A DNA stretch of 64,000 nt from an uncultured Mediterraneibacter sp. (GCA_944383695.1 CALWQP010000004.1:47515-111514); one strand, 5' to 3'; positions 8,879-17,829 are shown, counted from the stretch's first letter. Made by a program: numbers and translations. The notes: generated by a model not told the origin, from the sequence alone.

Positions 8879-9364
8879 TTAAATATATTCGCATTTCTCA
8901 AAATAATGCATCAGGATATCCGCGCAGTTCTCCACGCCCAGTTCGGAAGTGTCCAGGATCATGTGGTAATCATTCACATCACCCCAGGTCTTTCCGGTAT
9001 GTTCATAATAATAGGAGGCTCTCTCCTCGTCAGTTCTCTCCACCTTTTCCTTTGCCTCATCATAGGTCAGGCCTTCCTTGCCCATGATCCTGTGGATGCG
9101 GTCTTTTCTGTCAGCGCATATGAAGATGTTCAGTACATTCATCCTGTCTTTCAGAATGTCAGAAGCGCACCTTCCAAGGATAATGCAGGGCTTTTCTGCC
9201 AGCTTGCGGATGGCTTCCGCCTCGCTCTCATACATATGATCGTGAAGCTGCTCCTCAATGTAAGCCTTGTCGTATACAGGAATATCGAGACGTTCGGAAA
9301 GTTCTTTTGCGATGATGCTTGCCCCGGTTCCGAAACGACGGCTCATGGTGATAACTAATTTCAT
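8879..9364 (-). CDS. Cytidylate kinase-like family protein
   Basis: A 161-residue protein of the cytidylate-kinase-like P-loop family. The N terminus MKLVITMSRRFGTGASIIAK matches the nucleotide-binding loop of this family, in which the Walker lysine is shifted or replaced. A conserved IILGRCASDIL follows at about 61-71, and the C-terminal part carries the helical lid with many charged residues. It is shorter than true Cmk (about 220 residues), so it probably does not perform the housekeeping CMP phosphorylation; its substrate is unknown. The ribosome binding site AAGGAGG precedes the ATG on the minus strand. It lies 42 bases downstream of the flavodiiron gene on the same strand and may be co-transcribed with it. 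Confidence 0.8.
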   Translation of the reverse strand: MKLVITMSRRFGTGASIIAKELSERLDIPVYDKAYIEEQLHDHMYESEAEAIRKLAEKPCIILGRCASDILKDRMNVLNIFICADRKDRIHRIMGKEGLTYDEAKEKVERTDEERASYYYEHTGKTWGDVNDYHMILDTSELGVENCADILMHYFEKCEYI

Positions 9365-9406
9365 AAGAACTCCTCCTTCGTAGATATAAATGTAGGATAA
9401 CTGCTA

Positions 9407-10609
9407 TTATAACACTTCTTCTGCGATTTGTCTTGCGAGAGATACAATTTCTTCCCGCTGGGAATCTTTGACAGCGGACTTGATGGTGACAGGCGTCCCC
9501 AGCAGGCGCATATTCTTCATCTCGCTGACTTTTGCCGATATGAGTTTGGGGGACTGGGGAGCCCAGGTGCCGTTTCCGAGGACTGCCACTGTGCGGTTCT
9601 GGAGCGAAAGCGCCTTCATGTCCTCCAGGTAAGTGTCCATGAGCGGATAAATGCCGTTGTTGTAAGTCGGCGCGGCGAGTACAATGTGACTGTACTTAAA
9701 GCTGTCGGAGATCAGCTCGGATACATGAGTCTTGGAGATGTTATGTATCCGGATGTTTTTCACCCCTGACTCCGCAAGAGTCGCGGCAAAGATTTCCACC
9801 ATGTTCTCCGTGTTCCCATACATGGACGCATAGGCGATCATAACGCCTTTCTCTTCTGGTTCGTATCTGCTCCAGATATCATATTTTCCAATGATATAAT
9901 CAAGATCTGTGCGCCAGATGGGACCGTGCAGCGGGCAGATGACGCTGATATCCAGGCCTGCGGCTTTCTTAAGGACATTCTGTACCTGGACGCCGTATTT
10001 TCCTACGATATTTGTATAGTAGCGGCGCGCCTCATCAAGCCAGTCTTTGTCAAAATCAAGCTCATCATTGAAGATGTTCCCGCTGAGCGCCCCGAAGATA
10101 CCGAAGGCGTCAGCGGAGAAAAGGACCTTGTCTGTCTCATCGTAAGTCATCATCGCTTCCGGCCAGTGTACCATGGGAGCCATCAGGAAATGAAGAGTGT
10201 GCCTGCCGGAAGAGAAAGCGTCCCCTTCTTTTATAGTGACCGTTCTGCCTTCCAGATCAAAGTCAAAGAACTGGCTGATCATTGGAAATGTCTTGGCATT
10301 CCCGATGATCTTTATATCCGGGTAGCGGAGCACCAGGTCTTCGATCATGGCACAGTGGTCCGGCTCCATGTGGTTCACTACGAGATAATCCAGGGGCCGT
10401 CCGTCAAGTACGGCCTTAACATTCTCAAGGAACTGGTGTCCTATGGCGTCATCTGTGGCGTCGAAGAGGACCGTCTTCTCATCAAGAAGCAGGTAGGAAT
10501 TGTAGGAAACTCCTTTGGTGAGCGGAAAAATGTTCTCGAACAGTTCCAGCCTCCGGTCGTTTCCTCCGACCCAGTACAGATCTTCAGTTATTTTTCTAAA
10601 ACAGTGCAT
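9407..10609 (-). CDS. Flavodiiron protein (FprA family A-type flavoprotein)
   Basis: A 400-residue two-domain enzyme that reduces oxygen (or NO) to protect anaerobic metabolism. The N-terminal metallo-beta-lactamase-like domain carries the diiron ligand motif HMEPDH (about 80-85), a further Asp in the FSADAFG segment and a His in the CPLHGP segment. The C-terminal flavodoxin domain (about 255-400) starts at MIAYASMYGNTENMVE, the FMN phosphate-binding loop. There is no rubredoxin extension, so an external rubredoxin or similar donor is needed. Its length is typical of FprA. The ribosome binding site AAGGAGG lies ahead of the ATG. The cytidylate-kinase-like gene follows on the same strand. Confidence 0.95.
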   Translation of the reverse strand: MHCFRKITEDLYWVGGNDRRLELFENIFPLTKGVSYNSYLLLDEKTVLFDATDDAIGHQFLENVKAVLDGRPLDYLVVNHMEPDHCAMIEDLVLRYPDIKIIGNAKTFPMISQFFDFDLEGRTVTIKEGDAFSSGRHTLHFLMAPMVHWPEAMMTYDETDKVLFSADAFGIFGALSGNIFNDELDFDKDWLDEARRYYTNIVGKYGVQVQNVLKKAAGLDISVICPLHGPIWRTDLDYIIGKYDIWSRYEPEEKGVMIAYASMYGNTENMVEIFAATLAESGVKNIRIHNISKTHVSELISDSFKYSHIVLAAPTYNNGIYPLMDTYLEDMKALSLQNRTVAVLGNGTWAPQSPKLISAKVSEMKNMRLLGTPVTIKSAVKDSQREEIVSLARQIAEEVL

Positions 10610-10859
10610 GATGATTCCTCCTTATACAATGACCGATCACGTGCGGTCAGACAAAATCTTAAGACGCTTCTATTCTAACATAAAAGCAGAAATTCGCAAT
10701 ATGCGGAGTGGGTCTAAAATGTATTTATTTACGATCATTATGACAAAATAGGACAATTTGAGTCCAAAATCTGTAAAAGATGGGGCTGACAGAGATAAAA
10801 TTATCTGGTAGAAGCAAAGAAAAATCTATGCTAATATAGGAAAAAAGGAGGATGTGAAG

Positions 10860-11210
10860 ATGTTATTTGTATGTTACCCGAAATGCAGTACATGCGTGAA
10901 AGCAAAGAAATGGCTGGAAGAAAAAGGAATGGAGTATGAGCTCCGTGATATCAAGGAAAACAACCCCACCGCAGAAGAACTGAAAGTCTGGTGGGAGAAG
11001 AGCGGTCTGCCGCTGAGACGTTTTTTTAACACCAGCGGAAATCTGTATAAAGAGATGAAATTAAAGGACAGACTCCCGGATATGAGCGAGGCAGAGCAGC
11101 TCTCGCTCCTTGCCACGGACGGCATGCTCGTAAAGCGCCCGGTCCTTGTGGCTGGAGATACGGTTCTGGTCGGATTTAAAGAAAAAGAATGGGAAGAAAA
11201 ATTGATTTAG
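10860..11210 (+). CDS. ArsC/Spx-family thioredoxin-fold protein
   Basis: A 116-residue protein of the arsenate reductase/Spx superfamily. The N-terminal CYPKCSTC contains a CxxC pair (CSTC), as in Spx and Spx-like proteins, followed by the helix VKAKKWLEEKG. RPVLVAGDTVLVGF matches the conserved C-terminal strand turn (RP motif) of ArsC folds. True Spx proteins bind the RNA polymerase alpha subunit; the residues for that cannot be judged here, so the name is kept at family level. Start: AGGAGG at 10846-10851 fits the ATG at 10860 (8 bases); a GTG at 10854 is too close. It is a single gene, followed by the promoter of the aryl-acid cluster. It could be a reductase or a redox-sensing regulator. 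Confidence 0.85.
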   Translation: MLFVCYPKCSTCVKAKKWLEEKGMEYELRDIKENNPTAEELKVWWEKSGLPLRRFFNTSGNLYKEMKLKDRLPDMSEAEQLSLLATDGMLVKRPVLVAGDTVLVGFKEKEWEEKLI

Positions 11211-11213
11211 CAC

Positions 11214-11242
11214 TTTAACTTGAAAAAGCGATGTGGTATACT
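11214..11242 (+). promoter_or_regulatory. Extended -10 promoter for the aryl-acid cluster
   Basis: TATACT at 11237-11242 preceded by TGG (extended -10), with a weak TTTAAC -35 at 11214-11219 and a 17-bp spacer. The leader to the ATG at 11354 is about 100 bases and contains a GC-rich, self-complementary stretch around 11258-11300 whose role is unclear. Confidence 0.6.
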
Positions 11243-11353
11243 AGTAACAGTTCTGCCGCGCGGACGGACTGGCGGATGCTGCTTCGCCGCAGCCTTTCTT
11301 ATCCTGCAGACCGGTCTGGATCTCCGTGAAGGCATATGAAGGAGGTATACACA

Positions 11354-12664
11354 ATGATATGGGCAAAGGAAGAGACTCTGCCAAGGGGTGAGCTCGAGGC
11401 CATACAGCTTGCAAAGCTTAAAAGTACGGTCCGTTATATTTATGACAGAGTGCAGCCTTACCGTGAAAAAATGGATGCGGCGGGGGTAAAGCCGGAGGAC
11501 ATTCGCGTTCTGGACGATCTGAAGAAGCTTCCCTTTACATATAAAGCGGATTTCAGGGAGCATTATCCGGATGGGCTGTTCGCGGTTGACAAGAAGGAGA
11601 TCGTCCGCTACCATGCGAGCTCCGGAACGACAGGAAAGCCGACCGTTGTGGGATATACGAGGAATGATCTGGAAATGTGGCTCAACAACGTGGCGAGGCT
11701 TGCCTGCATGGGAGGAGCCACGGCAGATGATGTGGCCCAGATTTCTTTTGGTTACGGCACGTTTACCGGCGCTCTTGGACTCCACGGAGGGCTGGAGAAG
11801 ATCGGAGCATCCGTGATACCGATGTCATCGGGAAACACGAATAAGCAGATCATGTTCCTTCAGGACATGGGCGTGACCCTTCTCGTAGCGACTCCGTCCT
11901 ATGCGCTGCATTTGGGCGAGGAAATCCGAAAGAGAGGGATTGACCCGGCGAAAGACTTGAAGATCCATATCGGGCTGTTTGGCGGTGAGGGCATGACCGA
12001 GCCCATGCGCGATGAGATGCACAAAGCATGGGGGGAGCGGTTTGTCTGTACACAGAATTACGGAATGAGCGAGCTGTGCGGACCAGGCGTTGCAGGAGAG
12101 TGCACGGAGCTGTGCGGCATGCACGTCAATGAGGACTGGTTCATCCCGGAGATCATCGATCCGGAGACCGAAGAAGTGCTTCCTCCGGGTGAACTGGGTG
12201 AACTGGTCGTAACCTGTCTCGGCAAAGAAGCGCTGCCCCTGGTCAGGTACAGGACTGGCGACCTGACAAGGCTGATGTACGAGCCGTGTAAATGCGGCCG
12301 CACGACGTGCAGGATGGAAAATATCTCCGGACGTGCGGATGATATGCTCGTGATCCGGGGCGTCAATGTATTCCCGACCCAGATCGAGGAAGTCCTCCTA
12401 AAGATCGAGGAGATCGGACCGCACTATGAGATCCTGGTAGAAAGAAAGAACCGTCTGGATGTCATGACGATCACCGTGGAGCTGACCGATGACCGGCTGC
12501 TTGACAGCTATGGAAAGCTGAGCGAACTGGAGGGCAGCATCCAGCGCGCCCTGAAGTCGCAGCTTGGACTTGCGACACAGATCCGCCTGGTGGCTCCGAA
12601 TTCGCTGAAGCGGTTTGAGGGCAAGGCAAAAAGAGTAACAGATTTACGAAAGGATGGGCTGTAA
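11354..12664 (+). CDS. paaK: Phenylacetate-CoA ligase family protein (copy 1)
   Basis: A 436-residue AMP-forming acyl-CoA ligase of the PaaK type, expected to activate phenylacetate or a related aryl acid with ATP and CoA. The adenylate loop SSGTTGKPT is at 89-97. Later come the typical FGGEGMTEPMR segment, YRTGDLT and a Cys-rich stretch (CKCGRTTCR) common in this subfamily, ending in the mobile C-terminal domain (GVNVFPTQIEE). Start: AAGGAGG at 11339-11345 fits the ATG at 11354; an in-frame ATG at 11336 precedes the ribosome binding site. It is the first gene of a six-gene cluster with indolepyruvate oxidoreductase and ACT proteins, and only one base separates it from iorA. Substrate preference within aryl acids cannot be told from sequence. 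Confidence 0.92.
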   Translation: MIWAKEETLPRGELEAIQLAKLKSTVRYIYDRVQPYREKMDAAGVKPEDIRVLDDLKKLPFTYKADFREHYPDGLFAVDKKEIVRYHASSGTTGKPTVVGYTRNDLEMWLNNVARLACMGGATADDVAQISFGYGTFTGALGLHGGLEKIGASVIPMSSGNTNKQIMFLQDMGVTLLVATPSYALHLGEEIRKRGIDPAKDLKIHIGLFGGEGMTEPMRDEMHKAWGERFVCTQNYGMSELCGPGVAGECTELCGMHVNEDWFIPEIIDPETEEVLPPGELGELVVTCLGKEALPLVRYRTGDLTRLMYEPCKCGRTTCRMENISGRADDMLVIRGVNVFPTQIEEVLLKIEEIGPHYEILVERKNRLDVMTITVELTDDRLLDSYGKLSELEGSIQRALKSQLGLATQIRLVAPNSLKRFEGKAKRVTDLRKDGL

Positions 12665-12665
12665 A

Positions 12666-14411
12666 ATGGCAGAGAAAGTGATCATGCTGGGCAATGAGGC
12701 GATCGCCCGTGGGGCATATGAGGCAGGGGTGAAAGTGTCTTCTGCGTATCCGGGCACACCCAGTACAGAGATAAGCGAATACCTTGTCCAGTACAGAGAT
12801 GATGTTTATGAAGAGTGGGCTCCGAATGAGAAGGTGGCGACAGAGGTTGCCGTGGGGGCGAGCCTTGCGGGAACAAGGGCAATGGCATGCATGAAGCATG
12901 TGGGACTGAATGTGGCGGCTGACCCGCTGTATTCAGTATCTTATATGGGTGTGAACGGTGGTCTGGTCATCGTGGTCGCAGACGACCCGGGACTGTACAG
13001 CTCTCAAAATGAGCAGGATACAAGGATGGTGGCAAGAGCGGCGCAGATCCCGGTGATCGAGCCGTCGGACAGCGCGGAGGCAAAAGATTTCTTCAAGACA
13101 GCCTTTGAGCTGAGCGAACAGTTTGACCGCCCGTTTATTTTCCGTACGACAACCAGACTGGCGCACTCCCAGGGACTGGTAGAGCTGTGCGACCGCGTGG
13201 AGCCGGAGGATAAGCCCTATGAAAAGAACGTGACAAAAAATGTCATGATGCCGGGCAATGCAAAAATCCGTCACATTGAGATCGAGAAGCGCAATCTGGA
13301 GCTGGCAGAGGCTGCAAACACGCTCCCGATCAATGTGGTGGAAATGAATGACACGAAGATCGGCGTCATCACCAGCGGGATTCCCTATCAGTATGTGAAG
13401 GAGGCGCTGCCTGAGGCATCCGTACTGAAGCTGGGCATGGTGAATCCTCTTCCACGGAAGTTGATCGAGGATTTTGCGTCAAAGGTTGACACTTTATATA
13501 TAGTAGAAGAACTGGACCCGGTGATCGAGGAGCAGGTGAAGTCCTGGGGCATCAAAGCCATCGGGAAAGAAATCTTCACCGTGCAGGGCGAGTACAGCGC
13601 CAACATGCTGAGAGAGGCCATCCTGAAACAGAAACTGGAACTGAAAGAGCCGGAAAAAGCGCCGGGCAGACCGCCGATCCTCTGTCCCGGATGTCCTCAC
13701 AGAAGCGTGTTCTATGTGCTGAATAAGCTCAAAATGCACGCGGCTGGCGATATTGGCTGCTACACACTTGGAGCAGTGGCGCCGCTGAGTGTCATTGACA
13801 CGACTATGTGCATGGGCTCCAGTATTTCAACTCTCCATGGAATGGAGAAGGCGAAAGGGAAAGACTACATAAAGAACTGGGTGGCAGTGATCGGTGATTC
13901 CACGTTCATGCATACAGGCGTTAATTCCCTGATGAATATGGTGTACAACAACGCGACAGGCACGGTCATCATTATGGATAATTCTACCACAGGCATGACC
14001 GGCCATCAGGACCATGCGGCCACAGGCAGGTCTCTCCAGGGCGATCCGGCCTATTCCATCAATATTCAGGCGCTCTGCCGGGCCATCGGCGTAAAGAATG
14101 TATATGAGATCAATGCTTTTGACCTGCCTCTTCTTAAAAAGACGATCAAAGAAGAGGCGGAAAAGGATGAAGTATCTGTTATCATCACAAAGGAGCCCTG
14201 TGTCCTTCTGGACAAGAGAAAGAAACCGCTCTACATCGCCCGCGAGGAGAAATGTAAGAAATGCGGCATGTGCATGAAGCCGGGATGTCCTGCAATGACA
14301 AAGAATCCGGATGGGACTATCCATATCGATGATACGATGTGCACGGGATGCGGCCTCTGTAAAGATCTCTGCAGCTTTGACGCCATCGAGCTTGTAAAGG
14401 AGGGGGAATGA
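12666..14411 (+). CDS. iorA: Indolepyruvate:ferredoxin oxidoreductase, alpha subunit
   Basis: A 581-residue catalytic subunit for the reversible, ferredoxin-linked conversion of aryl pyruvates (from Trp, Phe, Tyr) to arylacetyl-CoA and CO2. The N-terminal pyrimidine-binding domain starts MAEKVIMLGNEAIARGA. A thiamine diphosphate domain follows, with CPGCPHRSVFY and GDSTFMHTGVNSL. The C terminus is a 2[4Fe-4S] ferredoxin-like domain: cysteines 530, 533, 536, 541 and 559, 562, 565, 569. The ATG at 12666 is chosen over one at 12654, which overlaps the upstream gene and leaves no room for a ribosome binding site. The gene overlaps iorB by four bases (ATGA), so translation is probably coupled. Confidence 0.96.
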   Translation: MAEKVIMLGNEAIARGAYEAGVKVSSAYPGTPSTEISEYLVQYRDDVYEEWAPNEKVATEVAVGASLAGTRAMACMKHVGLNVAADPLYSVSYMGVNGGLVIVVADDPGLYSSQNEQDTRMVARAAQIPVIEPSDSAEAKDFFKTAFELSEQFDRPFIFRTTTRLAHSQGLVELCDRVEPEDKPYEKNVTKNVMMPGNAKIRHIEIEKRNLELAEAANTLPINVVEMNDTKIGVITSGIPYQYVKEALPEASVLKLGMVNPLPRKLIEDFASKVDTLYIVEELDPVIEEQVKSWGIKAIGKEIFTVQGEYSANMLREAILKQKLELKEPEKAPGRPPILCPGCPHRSVFYVLNKLKMHAAGDIGCYTLGAVAPLSVIDTTMCMGSSISTLHGMEKAKGKDYIKNWVAVIGDSTFMHTGVNSLMNMVYNNATGTVIIMDNSTTGMTGHQDHAATGRSLQGDPAYSINIQALCRAIGVKNVYEINAFDLPLLKKTIKEEAEKDEVSVIITKEPCVLLDKRKKPLYIAREEKCKKCGMCMKPGCPAMTKNPDGTIHIDDTMCTGCGLCKDLCSFDAIELVKEGE

Positions 14412-14989
14412 TTATGGCAGTAAAGAATATTATGATCGTGGGCGTGGGCGGTCAGGGAACTCTCCTCACAAGCCGTATCTTAGGCGGGCTGACCATAGCG
14501 GGGGGCTATGACGTGAAGCTGTCCGAGGTGCACGGTATGGCGCAGAGGGGCGGAAGCGTGGTTACTTTTGTACGTTATGGAGACAAGGTCGCCGAGCCCA
14601 TCGTAGAGGAAGGGCAGGCGGACGTGATCATTGCGTTTGAGCGGCTGGAAGCACTCAGATATGCACATTTCCTGAAAAAGGACGGCGTGCTCATTGTCAA
14701 TGACTGGCGGATCGATCCCATGCCTGTTGTGATCGGCGCGGCACAGTACCCCGAGCATATTTTGGAGGATCTGGAAAAAGACCACAAAGTCTACAAGGTG
14801 AACGCGACAGAAGAGTCAAAGAAGCTGGGGAATCCCAGAGTGTTCAACCTTATCGTGCTGGGGATCGCCGCTCAGCATATGGACTTTACAAAAGAACAGT
14901 GGTATGAGGTGATCGAAAAGACCGTGCCTCCGAAGACGGTAGAGATCAATAAGAAGGCATTTGACGTTGGTTACAGCATTGCGCAGTAA
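14408..14989 (+). CDS. iorB: Indolepyruvate:ferredoxin oxidoreductase, beta subunit
   Basis: A 193-residue gamma/beta-type subunit of 2-oxoacid:ferredoxin oxidoreductases, partner of IorA. The N terminus has the glycine-rich IVGVGGQGTLLTSRIL motif (about 9-25), and SEVHGMAQRGGSVVTFVR is the family signature. The ATG at 14408 overlaps the iorA stop. A second in-frame ATG at 14414 is better spaced (10 bases) from the AGGAGG at 14398-14403 and could be the true start. The length is normal for the family. Confidence 0.95.
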   Translation: MIMAVKNIMIVGVGGQGTLLTSRILGGLTIAGGYDVKLSEVHGMAQRGGSVVTFVRYGDKVAEPIVEEGQADVIIAFERLEALRYAHFLKKDGVLIVNDWRIDPMPVVIGAAQYPEHILEDLEKDHKVYKVNATEESKKLGNPRVFNLIVLGIAAQHMDFTKEQWYEVIEKTVPPKTVEINKKAFDVGYSIAQ

Positions 14990-15033
14990 CCGGGACTGGA
15001 ATAAATTTTTTATACAGAAGGGCGGTGATAGCA

Positions 15034-15453
15034 ATGATCAGGCAGATATCAGTTTTTGTGGAAAATCAGCCGGGCAGCATGATGAATGTGACCTCTGTCC
15101 TTACGGAGGAACATGTGAACATCCGCGCGATCTCAACATTTGACACGCCAGAATTCGGCATCCTGCGCCTTGTAGTCGATGATCCTGTCCGAGCAAAAGA
15201 CAGCCTTACAAAGAGAGGGTTCGTCACCCGGGTGACTGACGTGATCGGCACAGAGCTCAAAGATGAAAAAGGAAATCTCAATCAGATGCTCAAGATACTT
15301 GCAGACGGACAGATCAATGTGAATTATATTTATTCTTTTGTGATCCGCGAAGGAAAAGCTCCTGTCATGGTATTTCATACGGATGATTTCGAGAGAGCGG
15401 AAAATGTCCTCCGGGCTGCCGAAGTAAAGCTCGTGGAGGAAGAAGAATTATAA
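15034..15453 (+). CDS. Tandem ACT domain protein (copy 1)
   Basis: A 139-residue protein made of two ACT modules (about 1-70 and 71-139) with no catalytic domain. The first begins IRQISVFVENQPGSM, the usual ACT strand and ligand loop. ACT domains bind small molecules, mostly amino acids. Between the indolepyruvate oxidoreductase genes and a second PaaK gene, a role as a sensor of an aromatic amino acid or aryl acid is a fair inference. Start: the ATG at 15034 follows an AGGGCGGTGA-type ribosome binding site; a GTG at 15025 lies inside it. It is homologous to the ACT protein at 16831-17280. Confidence 0.88.
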   Translation: MIRQISVFVENQPGSMMNVTSVLTEEHVNIRAISTFDTPEFGILRLVVDDPVRAKDSLTKRGFVTRVTDVIGTELKDEKGNLNQMLKILADGQINVNYIYSFVIREGKAPVMVFHTDDFERAENVLRAAEVKLVEEEEL

Positions 15454-15477
15454 GGATATCAAAGGAGAAATAATAAT

Positions 15478-16812
15478 ATGGCGGCAGTATCATTGGAAAA
15501 CTGGGCAGAGCGGATCCGTGATCCGAAGATTGAATGTATGAGCAGGGACGAGATGGCGGACCTTCAGAGCCGGCGTCTTGTGGATGTGGTAAAGCGAGTA
15601 TACGATAACGTGGAATTTTACCGCAGAAAAATGCAGCAGAAAGGCGTGGAGCCGAGAGATATCAGATCCATCGAGGATATCGGGAAGCTTCCGTTCACTA
15701 CAAAGGAAGATTTAAGAGACAACTATCCTTTCGGACTCCTTGCAGTCCCGATGAAAGATGTGGTGCGTGTGCAGGGGACTTCCGGAACCACCGGAAAGCT
15801 CACCATTGCGCCCTATTCCAAGAAGGATGTGGATGTGTGGGGAGAGTGCGTGGCAAGAGGGCTCACCATGGCGGGACTTACAGATGAAGATATCATTCAC
15901 GTCTGCTATGGGTATGGACTTTTCACAGGAGGACTGGGGCTGGACTACGGTGCGGCGGCGCTGGGCGCAACAGCGATCCCCATGTCAGCGGGCAACACCA
16001 GGCGTCAGATGATGTGCATGGAAGACCTTGGAGCTACCGCGTTTGCATGTACGCCTTCTTATGCCCTTTACCTGGCGGAGTCCATCCAGGAAGCCGGGCT
16101 TGTTGACCGTATGAAGTTAAAGGCAGGCATCCATGGGGCAGAGCCGTGGACAGAGGAGATGCGAAAGAAAATCGAGAGCATCCTCCACATCAACTGTTTC
16201 GATATCTACGGACTGTGCGAGATTACCGGGCCGGGAGTGGCTCAGGACTGTATCCACAAGTCAGGGCTTCATGTCCATCATGATTATTTCTATCCGGAGG
16301 TGATCAATCCCGCGACGAATGAGCAGTGTGCGGACGGAGAGACCGGGGAGCTTGTATTTACAACGCTGGCGAAGGAGGCAATGCCCCTGATCCGTTACCG
16401 GACCAAAGATCTGACCAGCATTGACCACAGCACATGTGAGTGCGGGCGAACCCTTCCGAGGATTTCCAAGTTTACCGGAAGGACGGACGATATGAAAGTC
16501 ATCCGCGGTGTCAATGTATTCCCGACCCAGGTAGAGACAGCGCTTCTCTCCATGGGAGGTGTGGTAGCGCCGCATTACCTGATGATCGTTGACAGAGAGG
16601 ACAATATGGATGTCCTGACCGTCATGGTGGAAGTGGACGAGAGCGTATTCTCTGACGAGATCCGCAAGCTGGACGCGCTTCGCAATAAGATCGCGGCGAC
16701 TCTCAAGACAGCGCTCGGTGTGTCCGTGAAAGTAAAGCTGGTTGAGCCGAAGTCCATCCAGAGAAGCGAGGGCAAGGCAGTCCGCGTGATAGACAACAGG
16801 GATTTGAAATAG
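15478..16812 (+). CDS. paaK: Phenylacetate-CoA ligase family protein (copy 2)
   Basis: A 444-residue paralogue of the ligase at 11354-12664, with the same domain order: adenylate loop TSGTTGKLT at 101-109, IHGAEPWTEEMRK in the middle, YRTKDLT, the Cys pair in CECGRTLPR, and GVNVFPTQVE near the C terminus. The two copies differ at many positions, so this is an old duplication and the copies may take different aryl acids. The ribosome binding site AAAGGAG stands ahead of the ATG, and the gene is followed after 18 bases by the second ACT gene. Confidence 0.92.
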   Translation: MAAVSLENWAERIRDPKIECMSRDEMADLQSRRLVDVVKRVYDNVEFYRRKMQQKGVEPRDIRSIEDIGKLPFTTKEDLRDNYPFGLLAVPMKDVVRVQGTSGTTGKLTIAPYSKKDVDVWGECVARGLTMAGLTDEDIIHVCYGYGLFTGGLGLDYGAAALGATAIPMSAGNTRRQMMCMEDLGATAFACTPSYALYLAESIQEAGLVDRMKLKAGIHGAEPWTEEMRKKIESILHINCFDIYGLCEITGPGVAQDCIHKSGLHVHHDYFYPEVINPATNEQCADGETGELVFTTLAKEAMPLIRYRTKDLTSIDHSTCECGRTLPRISKFTGRTDDMKVIRGVNVFPTQVETALLSMGGVVAPHYLMIVDREDNMDVLTVMVEVDESVFSDEIRKLDALRNKIAATLKTALGVSVKVKLVEPKSIQRSEGKAVRVIDNRDLK

Positions 16813-16830
16813 CAGAGGGAGGTAGAAGAT

Positions 16831-17280
16831 ATGGGAATCACGATCCAACAGTTATCGGTATTTTTGGAGAACCGTGAAGGAAGGCTGGACGAAGTGCTCT
16901 CTGTCCTTGCGGGCAATGATGTGAACATCGTTGCGCTCAGTCTGGCGGATACAACGGAATACGGCATGCTCCGCATGATCGTATCGGACCCGAACAAGGG
17001 AAAAGCAGTCCTGAAAGAAAATGGGATCACAGCTATGCTAACCGATGTGGTCGCTCTCAGAGTGCCCCACGAGACAGGTTCTCTGAGCCGCGCCATGCAT
17101 CAGATCGTGGACGGCGATGTGAACATTGAATACATGTATGCATTTGCCAATGGAGCGGATGCTTCCGCAGTCCTGAAATGTGACGATCCGGCAAGGGTAG
17201 TGGACATCTTAAGAGGAAGCGGGTTTGACGTTTGGGAGGCGTCGGAAGCTTACGTTTCAAATATAAAGAGCACAGTGTAA
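16831..17280 (+). CDS. Tandem ACT domain protein (copy 2)
   Basis: A 149-residue protein with two ACT modules, starting GITIQQLSVFLENREGRLDE; the second begins near residue 70 (VVALRVPHETGSLSRAM). It is a paralogue of the ACT protein at 15034-15453. Each follows an enzyme of the cluster, which suggests that a ligase-plus-ACT unit was duplicated. GGGAGG precedes the ATG at the normal distance. It is the last gene of the cluster, followed by a strong terminator. The likely role is ligand sensing; no DNA-binding domain is present, so any effect would be through protein contact. Confidence 0.88.
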   Translation: MGITIQQLSVFLENREGRLDEVLSVLAGNDVNIVALSLADTTEYGMLRMIVSDPNKGKAVLKENGITAMLTDVVALRVPHETGSLSRAMHQIVDGDVNIEYMYAFANGADASAVLKCDDPARVVDILRGSGFDVWEASEAYVSNIKSTV

Positions 17281-17287
17281 AATCAAA

Positions 17288-17340
17288 AAGAACACCGGAC
17301 AGTATCTTTATCTGCCCGGTGTTCTTTCTTAATCTCATTT
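17288..17340 (+). terminator. Terminator of the aryl-acid cluster
   Basis: An 11-bp stem AAGAACACCGG (17288-17298) with its complement at 17316-17326, then a T-rich stretch. It lies 7 bases after the stop codon of the second ACT gene. Confidence 0.88.
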
Positions 17341-17407
17341 CTCTGTATTGCTTTTTAATAATAAATCAAGTCTGTTTATATATTAAAAGGTACATTAAAA
17401 AATCTGA

Positions 17408-17605
17408 TTAAAGTTTTACTACATTCGTTGCCTGTGGTCCTTTAGCTCCTTCTGTCACTTCGAATTCAACAGCCTGGCCTTCCTCCAGAGTTTTGAACCC
17501 ATCCATTACAAGTCCTGAGTAGTGAACGAAGATGTCGTTGCCCTCAGAATCAGAGATGAATCCATAGCCTTTCTGGTTGTTAAACCATTTCACTGTACCT
17601 GTCAT
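17408..17605 (-). CDS. Cold shock protein (CspA family)
   Basis: A 65-residue single cold-shock domain that binds single-stranded RNA and DNA. It has both RNP motifs: KGYGFI and DIFVHY. It begins [16 protein letters not shown]. Start: the ATG ending at 17605 has GGAGGG 8 bases upstream on the minus strand; upstream in-frame codons precede the ribosome binding site. It stands alone, with a clear promoter at 17672-17700 (minus strand), giving a leader of about 60 bases. It is divergent from ptsH. Confidence 0.95.
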   Translation of the reverse strand: MTGTVKWFNNQKGYGFISDSEGNDIFVHYSGLVMDGFKTLEEGQAVEFEVTEGAKGPQATNVVKL

Positions 17606-17671
17606 TGTGTTGCCCTCCATTAAGAATAAATAAGTTTCTGTACTGATCCTGAAGAGGAACAATACTGGCTC

Positions 17672-17700
17672 AGTTTAGCATGTTTACCAATAAAAGTCAA
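17672..17700 (-). promoter_or_regulatory. Promoter of the cold shock gene
   Basis: On the minus strand: TTGACT (17695-17700), 17 bp, TAAACT (17672-17677) preceded by TGC, an extended -10. The 11-mer CAGTACAGAAA occurs both in the leader (17635-17645) and just upstream of the -35 (17705-17715), exactly 70 bp apart. Confidence 0.75.
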
Positions 17701-17829
17701 CGGATTTCTGTACTGCTCCATAAATATATACAAAAAACGACGGATGCTTGTATTCGTGAATGTGGATCTGTGATGCGGGAAACTTTGCTAAATAGTGCAA
17801 CAAAATGCGGTTTGTGATAGAAACAGCAA

